DNA from: Klebsormidium nitens
Lineage: Eukaryota; Streptophyta; Klebsormidiophyceae; Klebsormidiales; Klebsormidiaceae
NCBI GenBank assembly: GCA_000708835.1
Contig: DF237167.1
Span: 62,001-126,000, forward strand
Length of the DNA: 64,000 nt
Direction of reading: 5' to 3'
Shown: one piece after another, positions 24,120-36,047 of the stretch
Layout of the letters: each line of letters starts with the position of its first letter
How positions within the stretch are numbered: position 1 is the first letter of the stretch
The notes under the pieces: model-generated
Seen by the model: the letters and a program-made list of their open reading frames with translations, nothing else
What the model was told of the DNA's origin: nothing
The model's database searches: none
Program-made: the position numbers and the translations under genes

Positions 24120-27100
24120 ATGGCCAAGGAGACCTTCCTCTTCACATCTGAGTCGGTTAACGAAGGCCATCCAGACAAGCTGTGTGATCAAGTGTCCGAT
24201 GCAGTGCTGGATGCATGCCTGGCACAGGTAACCTTTTATGCTCTAAAGTATGGACCCAAGCACCCCTACCATAAAAGTAAAGTCATGCAAATACTGAATC
24301 GTAAGACAACGCTGCTGGCTTGCTCGTTGATGATCGTGAGCATGAATGATGAGTCGTGTTTAGATTCTGGTAGCTCCGCATGGTGTTTGGTTTAGGCAGA
24401 TAGTGAGACTCTTGGGTATGACGAAGCTGCTGTTTAGCTGTGGTTCCACGACCCAACCTGATTCAGGCCGTGCCGGGTCATCTGGATTCCCAAGGCTCCC
24501 TTCAATGACTACATCCTTGTCTCTATACAGGACCCGGACAGCAGGGTGGCCTGTGAAACCTGCACCAAGACTGACATGGTTATGGTCTTTGGTGAGATAA
24601 CTACCAAGGCCAAGGTCGACTATGAGAAGATTGTTCGAGATACAGTGCAGGAGATCGGCTTTACTTCCTCTGAAGTTGGGCTTGATGGTGCTCATTGTAA
24701 GGTCAGGCTTTTATCCACCTTCCTTATCCAGTCTTTTACTTTTCGAGCATGACTTGCATATGGTGCATCAAAGTGTAATGTTTCTCGTTCGTCGACTCCC
24801 AAGCTTTGGTCTCTGAGCTAGTAAGAGTCAGTGCATTCTGGACCACTTCTTTGAGAAGCTACTTCATCAGATTGGCAGATATTGTTACAATGTCTTACAT
24901 CGTACAGGGCTCATGCCCCTCGAACCTGTCCAACTAAAATCCCTGGCAGAGTTAACAATATATATTCAAAATCTCCTATTCACCAGAAAGACACTTGACA
25001 TGCATGCACCTTTTAGCTACACTCCTCACTACTCCTTTCTGCCTCTCTACTCTTGCTGTGGTCCAAAATATACCTTATCGACCGAGTTGCACCTCTGCGA
25101 AGTCGTTCTGACACACTTTCCTCTGAGGTCGTGTATGTTCGAAATTGTGTAAGATCGAAGTGAGCCTGTCTAGAGCAGGCTCGGGTCTTTTGAGCTGCAT
25201 TGGTCAACAACCATGTTCTTCGCAATCGGTTTAGCATACAGGAAGAAATAGTCATAGACTGTGACTCTCTTTGATCCTTGCCGAATCTGGGTACACAGAA
25301 GTACCTAGGTTGAAGCACACTCCAGACATCACGCGAACGGCAGAAGCAAACTTCGCCCCTCTTTTCGCAGGTCCTTATGAACATAGAAGAGCAGAGCCCT
25401 GACATTGCGCAAGGTGTGAATGCGAAGAGACCAGAAGACATCGGGGCCGGAGACCAGGGCCACATGTTCGGTTATGCCACAGACGAGACTCAAGAGCTGA
25501 TGCCACTCACGCACGTGCTTGCCACCAAGCTGGGAGCCAAGTTGACGGAGGTAAGGCAGGATTGGGGCTGTATTCAGGTGCTTTTCTTCTGATAGAGCCG
25601 TTGTAAACTTTGTGCCTCGGAACAGATACTTAGCTGCAACAACGACTTGGTTTCCCGACTCAAACAATCAAGGCTGACCGCTCCTCAGGGACCGCTCTTT
25701 GAGGCATGACACTACGCCGTTTTCGATCAGATTCCGGCCGGCTGCTTGTTGGCTCCGGATAAGTAGACGCAGAGCGATCATAGCTTTCTCCTTCATTGTC
25801 TTTAGCATTTTGTGTATCCTGCACAACAACCGATCACCTTTCCGATTCCGTATCTTGGAACGTACCCAATCTTTTGTTCGGATTACGACGGCGAGCTATC
25901 TCGCTGCCCTTGAAGCAGCAAGCAGATCCGGCGTTTCTGCGTCGTTCCCTTGGTGAGAGCGGCCTAGCTCGGAATCAACTGAGTGTTCAGTAATGATTTA
26001 ATGATACCCTCGACTCTGCAGGTTAGAAAGAACGGCGTCTGTAAATGGTTAAGACCGGACGGGAAAACGCAGGTCACGGTTGAGTACAAGATTGAAAACG
26101 GGGCGACTGTTCCTCTGCGTGTTCACACCGTTCTCATCTCCACTCAGCACGATGAGACAGTCACCAACGACCAGATCGCGGCTGAACTTCAAGAGTGAGC
26201 CTTTGCTGAAAACCTCGATTTGGCTTTCCTCTTGGAACCAGATATGTAGTGATTCAAGCTGACAGCCTGACGCTGGAGGTAGCAGCAACGTAGGGGGTTG
26301 GTCCGCTTGTGCTGTCAGCGGGTTTTTTGTATGTTCGGTTGAAGAACATTTGCGAAGGGTTTAGAGGTGCTAGGGACAGGAATTTTCTCAGATCCTTTGC
26401 TTCGTACTAGATCAACATTTATCCGTGTGCGGACAGACATGGGACCAAAAATTCCATACAACGAATCGAGTAGGCGAGGAGCTGTCCTTTTCTTGTCGTC
26501 ACGGTCTTTTTAGCTATGTCAAATATAATAGGCGAGGAGCTGTCCTTTTCTTGTCGTCACGGTCTTTTTAAGCTATGTCAAATATAACAGGCATTAGAGC
26601 GCCTTTCCGGACTGGAACATCCCTTCCCTCGTATCAAATTGGCTCGGCGTAACTTGCACAGAAGTTTCTTACAAACTCTTGTAGGAGCTCAGGCTTCCAG
26701 GTCTCTGTTCTCAAAATTGACGGTTGAGAGCCTTATCATTGCAGGGATCTTGCAGACGTCTTCGAGCCAGCGCCTGCATGAGCTTTCCAAGGAACTCGCA
26801 AGCATTGCACATGCCGTCAGATGCCTGGCAGGATTTTAAGCAGTAGGACTCTTGTCTGCGACATAATCAAGTCCCTTCGATCGGCAAAGCTGGGGGCCTT
26901 GTCACAGACAAAGCAGACAACTTCATTCCGCTGTTTGAGACGGAATATCCGGAGTCGATACCGAGTTACGAGAGACAGCTGAGCGGTATGGTATTTGTCT
27001 GTGGTCCTCCTTCAGCGGTGATGTCAAGGCAGGAGCGAAACAGATTACGCGGCCCTGATTTGCACATTTTCTTCGCACGTACCGCTCAACAACTTACCCC

Positions 27101-29107
27101 GTCCCATTGATCCAGACCTTATTTCACCGCCAATTCCATTCCTGACTTTTCCACTAACCAGATTGCTGCCAAGCGCTGACCTCGCTTCTGACCCAGCCGT
27201 GCTTCTCGTTGCAGGCACGTAATCAAGCCCGTGATTCCTGCTAAGTACCTGGACGATCGGACTATCTTCCACCTCAACCCTTCTGGCCGTTTTGTCATTG
27301 GAGGGCCCCACGGGGATGCTGGCTTGACCGGCCGGAAGATCATCATCGATACCTACGGAGGCTGGGGGGCGCACGGGGGCGGTGCCTTCTCCGGAAAGGA
27401 TCCCACAAAGGTGCGCTAATGACTGACAGAAAAGCAAATCGAGAAGAGTCTAATGCTGAAGAGCAGCTCTCGAAGTTCCTCTGTGCACTGAGCTCTGGCC
27501 TTGAATGAGCGACTGAATCGAAAAGGGGGCATCAATGGCGTGTAATAAAAACCAAGGGAGTTTGCATGGCCGGTTTGGACCTTTGAAATCAAGAATACAC
27601 CCGTCTTCCCATTATGGACCTGCCTGATCGTTGCGTCTCAGCGGTTTGGGACCTGGTCTTACAAACCATGGCAGGAAAGGTGATTGGCCAGGCGCAATCC
27701 CGCAATCAAGCACGGGACTAAGGTTCCTTTTGCAACTTAATCAAGGGAATACTTCGTTTTTCTGTACCTTCGCCCCTTGCTGATCACCCCTTGATTCAGC
27801 TGGGTTTACGTTGTGAATTGGACTTCTTTCCAACGTTGCAGGTTGATAGGTCCGGTGCATATATCGTCCGACAGGCGGCCAAGAGCATCGTTGCTTCCGG
27901 TCTGGCTCGAAGGGCTCTCGTTCAGGTAAGCTTCTGCAGCGATCACAGGAACAGATGCGTTATCCGTTTCTCTCTACTTTGCGAGGCCCAGGGTTGTAGC
28001 TTCAAATTCATTCTCCCAAATTTATTGTGTGGAGGAGAGCCGTAGGCGCGGAGCATGGACTGCGCTCTTCTCCGAGTGCGCTGGGCTAGCTTGCCTTGCC
28101 AGTACTTCAGACAGAAACAAGTACTCGAAGCGCATGCTGGCAAGAAAACGTTGCTCAGCGATCAGGTTTAACTCAGCGCGATTGACTATGAAAAGCAAAC
28201 GATACCCTCAGTTTGCGCGCATAAGCAGCTTCCATGCACAGAGCGTGCGAAGGCGCGCAGCTCTACTTGAGCATGGCTTTCCCACACATTTGACTGCACT
28301 CGCTAGCTGTATCTGGAGTTCGATCTAGCTCGACTTGCCAAAGGACTGGTGTTAACATTGTTCCGCAACCACTGTAGCATTGGTCTGGCCATACCGTCTA
28401 AAAGCCTTGCGTAATGGCTTTTCCCAGGTCGATCTTTCGAGTGCTCCTTTTGGTCCGGCCAAAAGCAGCGGCCATGCAAAAGACACATCTAGCTTGCTCA
28501 CCTTGCACACCGTCTTTTGAAAATTCCATGAACGGAAGTACCTGATTCAATCACTTTCCCTTTTGATTGTACTTTTTCTCATTGAGAGCCGAACGACCGT
28601 ATCAGCTGTAGCAAGAAACACGCCTTTAATGAAAATATTTGCAACTCTCGAAACGGTCCTTCTCGCCAGTCGAAGCCGTTTGCATAAGGCGTGCGCCAAG
28701 CAGGATTGAGCGGCTTGAATATGTCTGCTGTCACGTGCCAAGTCTCATTTACTTTATGAAGGCCCTAGACCTCCATTTTTCAGCGTTTGATGTGCCCATC
28801 TGGGCTTTGCGAACTGCAGAGCTTCATCCGTCACCCTGTTCTTCTCTTCCAGGTTTCGTATGCCATCGGCGTTCCCGAGCCTCTGTCGGTCTTCGTCGAC
28901 ACATACGGCACTGGAAATTACCCCGACTCCAAAATCCTTGAAGCAGTCAAGCAAAGCTTTGACTTTAGGCCTGGCATGATTGCCATCAATCTCGACCTGA
29001 AGCGGGGTGGCAACAGGCGTTATCAAAAGACCGCAGCGTACGGGCACTTTGGGCGCGAGGACCCGGACTTTACTTGGGAGATTGTGAAGGCTCTGAAAGT
29101 ACAGTAA
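24120..29107 (+). CDS. SAMS: S-adenosylmethionine synthetase (methionine adenosyltransferase)
   Basis: Seven exons join in phase: 24120-24227, 24531-24701, 25371-25550, 26022-26194, 27215-27410, 27842-27925 and 28853-29107, giving 388 aa, close to the usual 390-396. The enzyme makes S-adenosylmethionine from methionine and ATP, normally as a cytosolic tetramer or dimer. The ATP-binding GHPDK is at residues 16-20, the hexapeptide region [15 protein letters not shown] near 118, and the glycine-rich P-loop-like [10 protein letters not shown] near 265. K, D and R residues of the active site are all in place. A deletion of about three residues before KRPEDIGAG compared with land plants is normal variation. 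The ATG sits just after a likely leader acceptor. This is the canonical plant-type MAT, not a divergent one. Confidence 0.96.
26471..26587. repeat. Recent tandem duplication, 58-59 bp unit
   Basis: Two adjacent, almost identical copies (26471-26528 and 26529-26587) differ by one inserted A and little else. They lie in the intron before exon 5 of the S-adenosylmethionine synthetase gene and do not copy an exon. Confidence 0.9.
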
Positions 29108-32100
29108 AATTTCCAGCGTTGCTATGCACCTTGGTCGCGCCAGAGTGTTTTGAGCTTTAAATTCTCTGGATTCACCAATTAATAGGTCTATGCTTAGCTT
29201 ACAGCTTGCAGGGACTTGACTCACGTACTAGCAATCATCCATTTGTTTCTGATCTAAGCGTGGACTCAAATACCGTTCGTACCGTGTTCACCGGGAGATG
29301 AAGCATACACACATACATACATACTTCTTTTATAAGGCCGTAGCGGTTAAGCCATGGACCTGGAACGCTGAACAATTTGTTCGATGAGTTCGGGCGTTTA
29401 TTTCGACGAGCTAGCTACCTACTCCATATCATCTCCTACTGCTGCACGCGGCTACACTGATAGACTGCTCTTCTAGTCGATCATGCAACCGTTATGAGTT
29501 ATCGTTCAATCGAACCGTTGTTCACTAACCACCTTTCTAAAGTGACTGAGGTCGGAAGGTCTTCGGTCTTCAGCTTGACGGTCGGGTGTCGACATGCAGT
29601 GCATAGCAGCGGCCCCTGTTCTAGTAGGGTTGTCGTAGCAGTGGAGATGGACTAGGTGGTCGGAGCTCGCCTGCGGCCTGGATTTGAACACTCATCGAAC
29701 CGATTGTTCAGCAAAGCCGGGTTAGCCTAGCACAGTAGCCATGATACGTTCTTCTTTCTGAGGGCCATGGGCCAACAACTTTCAAGGAAGGCATATTCTA
29801 ATTCGCGGGCGCCCGGATCCACCTAGTGGGATCTCGTCGGAAGTTGTACCCCGTGTCAGTTGCGGTGAGGGCCAGTATCATGCGTGACCGGTCAATCATT
29901 CGGAATCGTAACAAATGATTGATCCGGCTCCATACACCATGAAACTTGCATCATCTGGCGCCTCAGGCTGGGCCGGTGGCCGGATCTTATAGCGCGCGCC
30001 CCGGGCAGCTCATGACATGAAAACGACCGGCCGTTGCAAAGCGCGCACGTTGGAATCATTGAATGACTGGACACATGCATGCACCTGGCCACCGGATCAT
30101 TCGATCCAAACGTACAAATATGCAGATGCATCACTGGTAACACCAGCTAGCTAGATATAAACGTTGAACAAATAATGTATTCGGCAACAAGCATCGATCT
30201 GGCAAATTAGGCGCGGCCGCCGGCACTACAGTAATCTCAGGTAGCTGGATTGACGGCGGCTGCTTGCCAATCCATGTACTATACGGCCCGGTGTTCGTCC
30301 GGTCATGCGTGGGTTCTACGCGTGTGTTTCTCATATAGAGCGACCGTTTGGTTGACGTACTCGATCAAAAGAGACGGTACCGTTCGTGGAGTGACATAAT
30401 AACCGTATTTTGAAGCATGTATACCGGCGACAGTCCTGGCAATCTTTTGTGCATACAGTACTTTATGTAGACATGTACGCGTGTAGTCCATGCAGATTCC
30501 GTACAATGATTCTACCAAGATTGCAGACAAAGCCTCAGTGGTACTTCAGCTCGGAGCTGATACTCACAACTCACATACTCACACTCACACTCACACACAC
30601 TCACACTCACACTGATGGGGCCGGATATTTGGTGAAAACGGTATGCGTGCTTGCCAGAAGCTTTCACAGTAGGTTCCACAAATCAAGGCTACTTGGGGAC
30701 TACTATCTTCTCGTTTTGGACCGGACAGCATGCTATCCTGATTCGGAGCGCCTGCTTGGCGACCATGTTGGCGGCTAGTACGGCCTTGCTTTCCCGAGCG
30801 ACTTGGGCGCTGACTGGCGAGACTCGGAGTTGGCCTCGGTTGGCACCAAGTTGGCGGGCGTCGGCTGCGGAAGTGCCAAGAAAAGCGGAATCAGAAGAAG
30901 GTCCAAAAGGAAACGGACAAGCGCCGCAAATCCGTCGGCGGTCCAGATGTAAAAGGCTAGGTTGATCAGACGAAATTCGCTAGGTCGATGAGCTCGATCA
31001 GCTCCGATCCTCGAGACAACAAGTAGCGTGGAACCAGAAGAAGAGCATATTTAAACACCTGTCGCGGCCTACACACAATGCCTAGTAAAAGCAAGCGCTA
31101 AGGATATCAAGCAAAAGACAGGGCACAACCACACCCAACCAAGCCTGGCTAAGTTTGACTTAGATGCCATTCTACCAGACTAGCTGGTTGCGCTGAAACA
31201 CCACTTAACTTACTCATGCATGTTAGGGGCGAAACCTCTGTGATGCGGAGGATTGAGCTGTCCTGGGGTACATCTAAACACAGCCCTAAAGTGAGACCCG
31301 AGAATGAAGATTCTAAATTTGAACCCGAGTGTTTTTTGCCAATTCACGGCGGCCACAAGCGATTTGCTCCAACCATTGTTAAAGGCGACGCTGGTCTTTC
31401 AGAAGTCAATGACGACAGGACAGAATCCGTTTCGCATGCGATTGTCGACGAGCCTGCGCACAAGGAGCGAGCTGCAAGAGACGCTGCTGAGTCCTGGAAT
31501 GGGGTTTGTGGGGCGACTGCTTATGTAGACCAATCACAGCTGCCCCCTCTGGCCCCAAGCTAAGATGATGGCTAAATGAGGGAGCGCTTACGTCAAAGAA
31601 GACCTCCTCTTTGATGGTTCAGCGCTTGCTTCTGTTCTTCACGGCTGCTGTCAACGCGCTGCACGATAGGCACAAGGGTGACGTGTTGCTGCAATCGCTG
31701 GGCTCCAGAAGATAAAGCTGGTCCAACCTGCAAGACGAATCAAACTTCTCAGTCCGGCTCATTGATTGTGGTTACCAGGTGTTACATTTGCTATTGGTAC
31801 AGACAGGAAAAGCAGAGACTCTTTTATTGGACAAAAGTCACTCAAAGTGGGGCAACAATGCCCTCTTTTTCTAACAGAAATTAGGGCTGCCAACACCTGC
31901 GGTTTCGTTTTGGCAACATGGAAGCTGCACGTGTTGACAGCTCTTAGGCCGGTCCATTCAAAGTTTCCTCACAAACGTCCCCACAGACGGGGCTTGTATC
32001 CGAGTCCTTCAGTGGCTTCGAATCCATGCTGGTCATCGTCCCCCGATTGCCAGTCAGTACGCACGCTCTCAGTTCCTTGACACTAGGACGTGTTCTCGGG

Positions 32101-32783
32101 CTGCAACCTTTCAGTGTGTCAAAAGAGATATGGCGCAGGCGGCAACACAAGCTCCTAGGGACGTCGCCCGAAGACGATGAGCATTGGCAGAGAGCGATCC
32201 ATGCGGAACCCATCGCACGGTTCAGAGGGGCGGGTTGGTGGGGCTGACGTTGGCGATTGACGCAGCCAGTTTCTCGCCGATAACTTTCGTTTGACTTTAA
32301 ATGCTTGTCACTTAAGATAGGTACCCGGGGAGAGATAAGTTGAGTTAGTTGGATGGTTAGGGTGGGTTCGGGTGCGGAGCGGATAGATGTTTGGGTTAGG
32401 ATTTTCGGTCTAAGGGCCCGGGTAGCTCGTAACTTGGGTCACACGCCCGTTAGGTCACATGGAACTTATCGGTTTAAATATTTCTTGGCTGGGCAGTGAG
32501 CGTGCCTAGTGACTGTCGCGAATACTGAGACAGTATGATCAGATATGAAACTGCAAGCATCATAAGCTGGTTTGTTGGTGCCCAAAATAAAACGGCAAAA
32601 ACGTGATAGCAGAAGTCAATTCTAATCCCCCCCCCTGATGATGCTGACAAATGCAGCAAGCTTCCCTCGTGCCCTTTGAGAAGGTCTCGAAAATTCGCTT
32701 TCATATCGAGGAACGTGTGCGCCTGACTGCAATTTGAAAGTTGAAAGAAGGACAACCAAGGAAAGACCACGTCATTTGCTTAC
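29108..32783. other. Gene-poor region with microsatellites
   Basis: Downstream flank of the S-adenosylmethionine synthetase gene. Short CATA-type repeats occur near 29303-29325 and a (TCACAC)n tract at 30574-30613. A plus-strand frame at about 31990-32247 after a CCCCACAG acceptor-like site has moderate coding character, but no family is recognised and no partner exon was found. The rest shows nothing I can support. Confidence 0.4.
30574..30613. repeat. (TCACAC)n microsatellite
   Basis: Imperfect run of TCACAC and CACACA units over about 40 bp in intergenic DNA. Confidence 0.9.
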
Positions 32784-35601
32784 GGCTGTAATCAGCTTGG
32801 CGATCGCTCACGTAATGACCGCCGTCATGGGCGCAGGTGTATTGCCAGTCGGGAGTCGGCCCGCTCGCTTTCAGCAGCGCCTTGTTGTGGGTTAGCAGCA
32901 CCCGGGTTCGGTTCCAGAACAGGCTGCCGTGAAATTGGTAGAAAGCGCAGTCACGTCCCGCCTGCCTTCCTCACCGTTGGCTTCGCTCAATGACGTGGCA
33001 GGTTCTGCAAACGCCACATCAACTGTCAGTAATGGCAACTCTTGCGTTGTGCCCCGCACAGGATCTCCCACAGCTGCTAACGTGGCAGCGGATCGATTCA
33101 GAGGCAATGAACATGAATCGTATGAGCTGCTTATGGGCTGGTTAGGAAGTAGTTATGTGACCAGACTTGGGAAATAACCAGCTTCGAAACAAGGGTAAGC
33201 CCGGTTGTCTGTCCAATAATCCAAGTTTTTGCTCTGGTAATCAGCCTAGTTAGCAGCCAAAACTTCTTAAGTCGAACCAAGAGCCGGCATCACCAATCCG
33301 TGCGCCCGCGGACTGTTCCCGACCACTAGTTTGCTTCTCCTGTTCCGCACAATTGAGGCCAGAGGCGCTTCAACAAACTTACTCAAACTCCTCAGACCAG
33401 GGGCGAGCGAGGCTTTCAGCTAGTGAGTTTGCGTGCTTTGCCATTTTGTTCTAGCTTAATCCTGGCACGGAGACTCTCTGAGTAAGGGCGGTAGAAAGCT
33501 TTTGCGAGTCAACCCGCCATCTGTGGACCGCTAGAGTCTGGTCCTCAAACAGGTAACCCTTTTTCGGTTTCAACTGCTTCAAGAATCTTCACTTCTCACA
33601 ATCTACGCAAGACCTTTCCCTTACAATTTCTTCGAACAACCTTGCACTTGGGACATTCACTTCGCAGGTTCCAAAGCTGAGCTTCAAGTCCGAGAAGCAT
33701 GACAGCGACTTTGCGACACACCTACGAATCAGCCGGCTGTTTGACATCACCAGCGTGCATCCTCCGTGACATGTCTCTTCAAACTAGCAAAGTAACCTTT
33801 AGCAAAAGTAAGCGCCGACAATAACAGTGAAAGTCTGAATCACAAAATCAGCTGCTTTGCACTCGTACCCACCCAAAATCCCCAAACTAACCCCACCCGT
33901 CCTAGGCCGGTCAGCTTACTTTTGCTAAGGCTTACTTTTGCTGATTGAAGCTCCGTCTCCGTGACCATCTCGCCGCCCCAGTCGCTGACGGTGACCACGC
34001 CGGAGTAGGGCGGCGACCACTCCACCTTCACCAGCACGCGGTGGTCGCCAAAAAAGGAGGTGGACTGCTTCGTTCCGCTCATGCGATATCTGCAGTACCA
34101 AAAAGGGGGAACAGCGAGCTCAGGACGGAACGCGCTGGGACAGCACGGATCAACCAAAAGAGGCTTACACGCTGCAAACCCGATGTGGAAGGTTTTGTCC
34201 AGCTCATGCCGTTCCTGGAGTGGGAAAAGGGTAGAATAAAGTGCTCAGGACAGGATGCACTAGGACGGAACGCACCAGGACGGAACGGATGAACAGATTA
34301 GAGGCTTACAAGCCGTCGCCGGAAAAGGAGGTTCACGAGATCGTTCCGCTCATGCCATATCTGCAGTACAAAAACTGCGGAACAGAGAGGTCAGGACGGA
34401 ACGCACTGGACCGGAACGGATGAACAGAGACAAGGCTTGCAAGTTGTCACCGAACACTAGGTGTGCACGGGTTTGCCCAGCTCATGCCGTAAGTAGGACA
34501 ACGGCACTACCTAGCAGGACGGAAAGGGCTGGGACGATACGCATTCATACTGGAAGACGCTCACATGAAAAGTGGGGAGATGAGAATCCCATACCGCAAA
34601 CGAAAATCAGACACGGAGGTGCTGAAGGGAATGGGATTGTCAAAAATCTACTCCGGGGAGGCAGGCGCGAATGCTACCGGAAGCAGCCACTTGCCAAGTC
34701 TAACAGATGATGTAGTAAGGTAGAAGTCCAATCAAAAGTTGGGGTACACAGTTTGAAAGCATTGTTCCGTCATGCGGTGTGCCAAATCGCTACAGAGGCA
34801 GATGTCAGCCCAATGAGGGTCCTTACAAAAAGGGGTTGTCCCAATAGCAAACCATTTATGCTGATGATACAAACAGCGACTGGTGGGGATTCTAGAAGGA
34901 TGGCTGCTAAGAAACATTGCAGGTCATAGGGAAAGGAGTTGATTCGTTGCCGCCAGGCTACCAGAATCGATCATCACACTTCTGGCGGTCCGCTTCATGT
35001 GGCGGCAGAGAGCCCGAAGCAGGAGGAAACCGGTGACTCGCAGATCAAGAGCCCAGCAATAACCACCCCGTTACAGAAATACTACCCGTGCGATTCCCAA
35101 GTGCCGTTGGCGCCATTTCAATTCCCTTACGCGCCTACGGACGAATCTGCGCGCGCACTCACCTGAAGCAGATGGTGACGTCACCGGGTGTTCACTTGCG
35201 GATCAGCTCCCCGCTCTTGTGCACGTGCGTCATCTTGTCAACTGCTGACCACTGCTTTGGGCGCCGCGGCGCTGTTCCGTTTCCGCCCATGGAGCGGAAT
35301 AGCCCCCCCAAGCGGCAATGCTCGTTGAGAGGGGGCACAACGCCCTCCTCATCCGCCCGCCCTCCCGTCTTCTGGCCGCTAAAGGCGTCAAGAGATTCTG
35401 TTTTGGGAGTGGAAACGCCAGGGGTCTTGCGGAAAAAGCCCCTCAAGCCGAAATGCTCGTTTGAGGGGGGTACATCGCCCTGCTCATCCGCGCCCCGCCG
35501 CCGCCGTCTCCTGACCGCTACAAGCGTCGAGAAAGTTCTGTTTGGGGGAGGGGAGCGCCGAGGGCTTTGTGCAAGCGCTGCACGATATGTGCGGGATCAA
35601 C
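32784..35601 (-). CDS. Fragments of an unidentified minus-strand multi-exon gene
   Basis: Three minus-strand stretches look coding from codon bias and splice sites. One ends at a GTGAAC donor at 35196; its last residues include HVHKSGELIRK. The second, 34089-33936, starts after CTGCAG in phase 2, fits the previous one, and encodes about 51 residues with the run FFGDHRVLVKVEWS. The third, 32923-32784, encodes about 46 residues with CAHDGGHYVSDRQ and a GTAAGC donor, but its phase does not fit directly, so an exon is missing. Upstream, 35601 to about 35520 has a good acceptor and a short frame starting VDPAHIVQRLHKAL that soon stops. Tandem copies of the exon edges confuse the model. I do not recognise the family. 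The whole could be a real gene, or partly pseudogene. Confidence 0.35.
33145..33266 (+). mobile_element. MITE-like short element, copy 1
   Basis: About 120 bp with ends starting GGAAGT and finishing in the reverse complement of GAAGT-type sequence. It contains the family core AGCCTAGTTAGCAGCC near its right end. It shares several blocks with the elements at 35916-36047 and 40102-40229. Confidence 0.55.
33669..33770 (+). CDS. Possible orphan terminal exon
   Basis: After CTTCGCAG there is an open phase-0 frame of 33 codons ending in TGA, with a charged, plausible composition. No upstream partner exon was found on the plus strand and the product is not recognised, so it may be chance. Confidence 0.2.
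34070..34560. repeat. Four tandem units copying the 5' edge of a minus-strand exon
   Basis: Units of about 125-145 bp start near 34072, 34200, 34340 and 34480. On the minus strand each carries a version of GGCATGAGC near the acceptor of the exon at 34089-33936; the third unit also keeps the CTGCAG acceptor and the run ATATGGCATGAGCGGAACGA. Stops and indels show that the extra copies are not coding. Each unit also holds GGACGGAACGCAC-type sequence. Confidence 0.75.
35290..35560. repeat. Two tandem units, about 125 bp, in the unidentified gene
   Basis: Two adjacent copies, on the minus strand, share CCCAAACAGAA-type sequence, AGCGGTCAGGAGACGG-type sequence and AACGAGCATT. The copies are not in one continuous frame from the 35601 acceptor, but from about 35483 downward a single frame reads through both, so a repeated peptide is possible. 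Confidence 0.7.
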
Positions 35602-35915
35602 CTGGCAGACAGAGCGCGGGAGTTTGTCAGTAAGGAAGCATTAGAGCCAAAAAATGTGTGTGGCCAAAGAAAGTTTCTAATGTAGAAGTTCTCAGGAAAG
35701 GGGAGGTCGACCTGGCAGAATGTGTGCAAACTGAGCTGTCTAAAAAGTGCTTGCAACGCTTGGTACCTGGTTCGCTTCTTCTACTGGTGAGAGTATGTAC
35801 TTTCTTTGTCCACGTCCTGAGCTCTCTGCGCCAACAAATCAATCACTTACGGCAATCCCACAACAGTTTCTTGGCCTTAACCATGGTCAACCTTGAGCTC
35901 GTTACGGGCTACTTG

Positions 35916-36047
35916 CAAAGTAGTTACGTGTCCAACAATCAGACTTGGGCGGTATCCAGCCACAAACCAAGCGTAAGACCGGGTTTCTTGCTAGTTAACC
36001 TAAGAATCAGGTCGGATGATCAGCCTGGTTAGCAGCCAACAACTACT
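35916..36047 (+). mobile_element. MITE-like short element, copy 2
   Basis: About 130 bp, starting AAAGTAGTTACGTG and ending CAGCCTGGTTAGCAGCC followed by AACAACTACT. The two ends form an imperfect inverted repeat (AGTAGTT). It is the same family as the element at 33145. Confidence 0.55.

Noticed and set aside
31216-31563. 115-codon plus-strand frame
   Set aside because: No domain, no splice context and composition not distinct from surrounding DNA.
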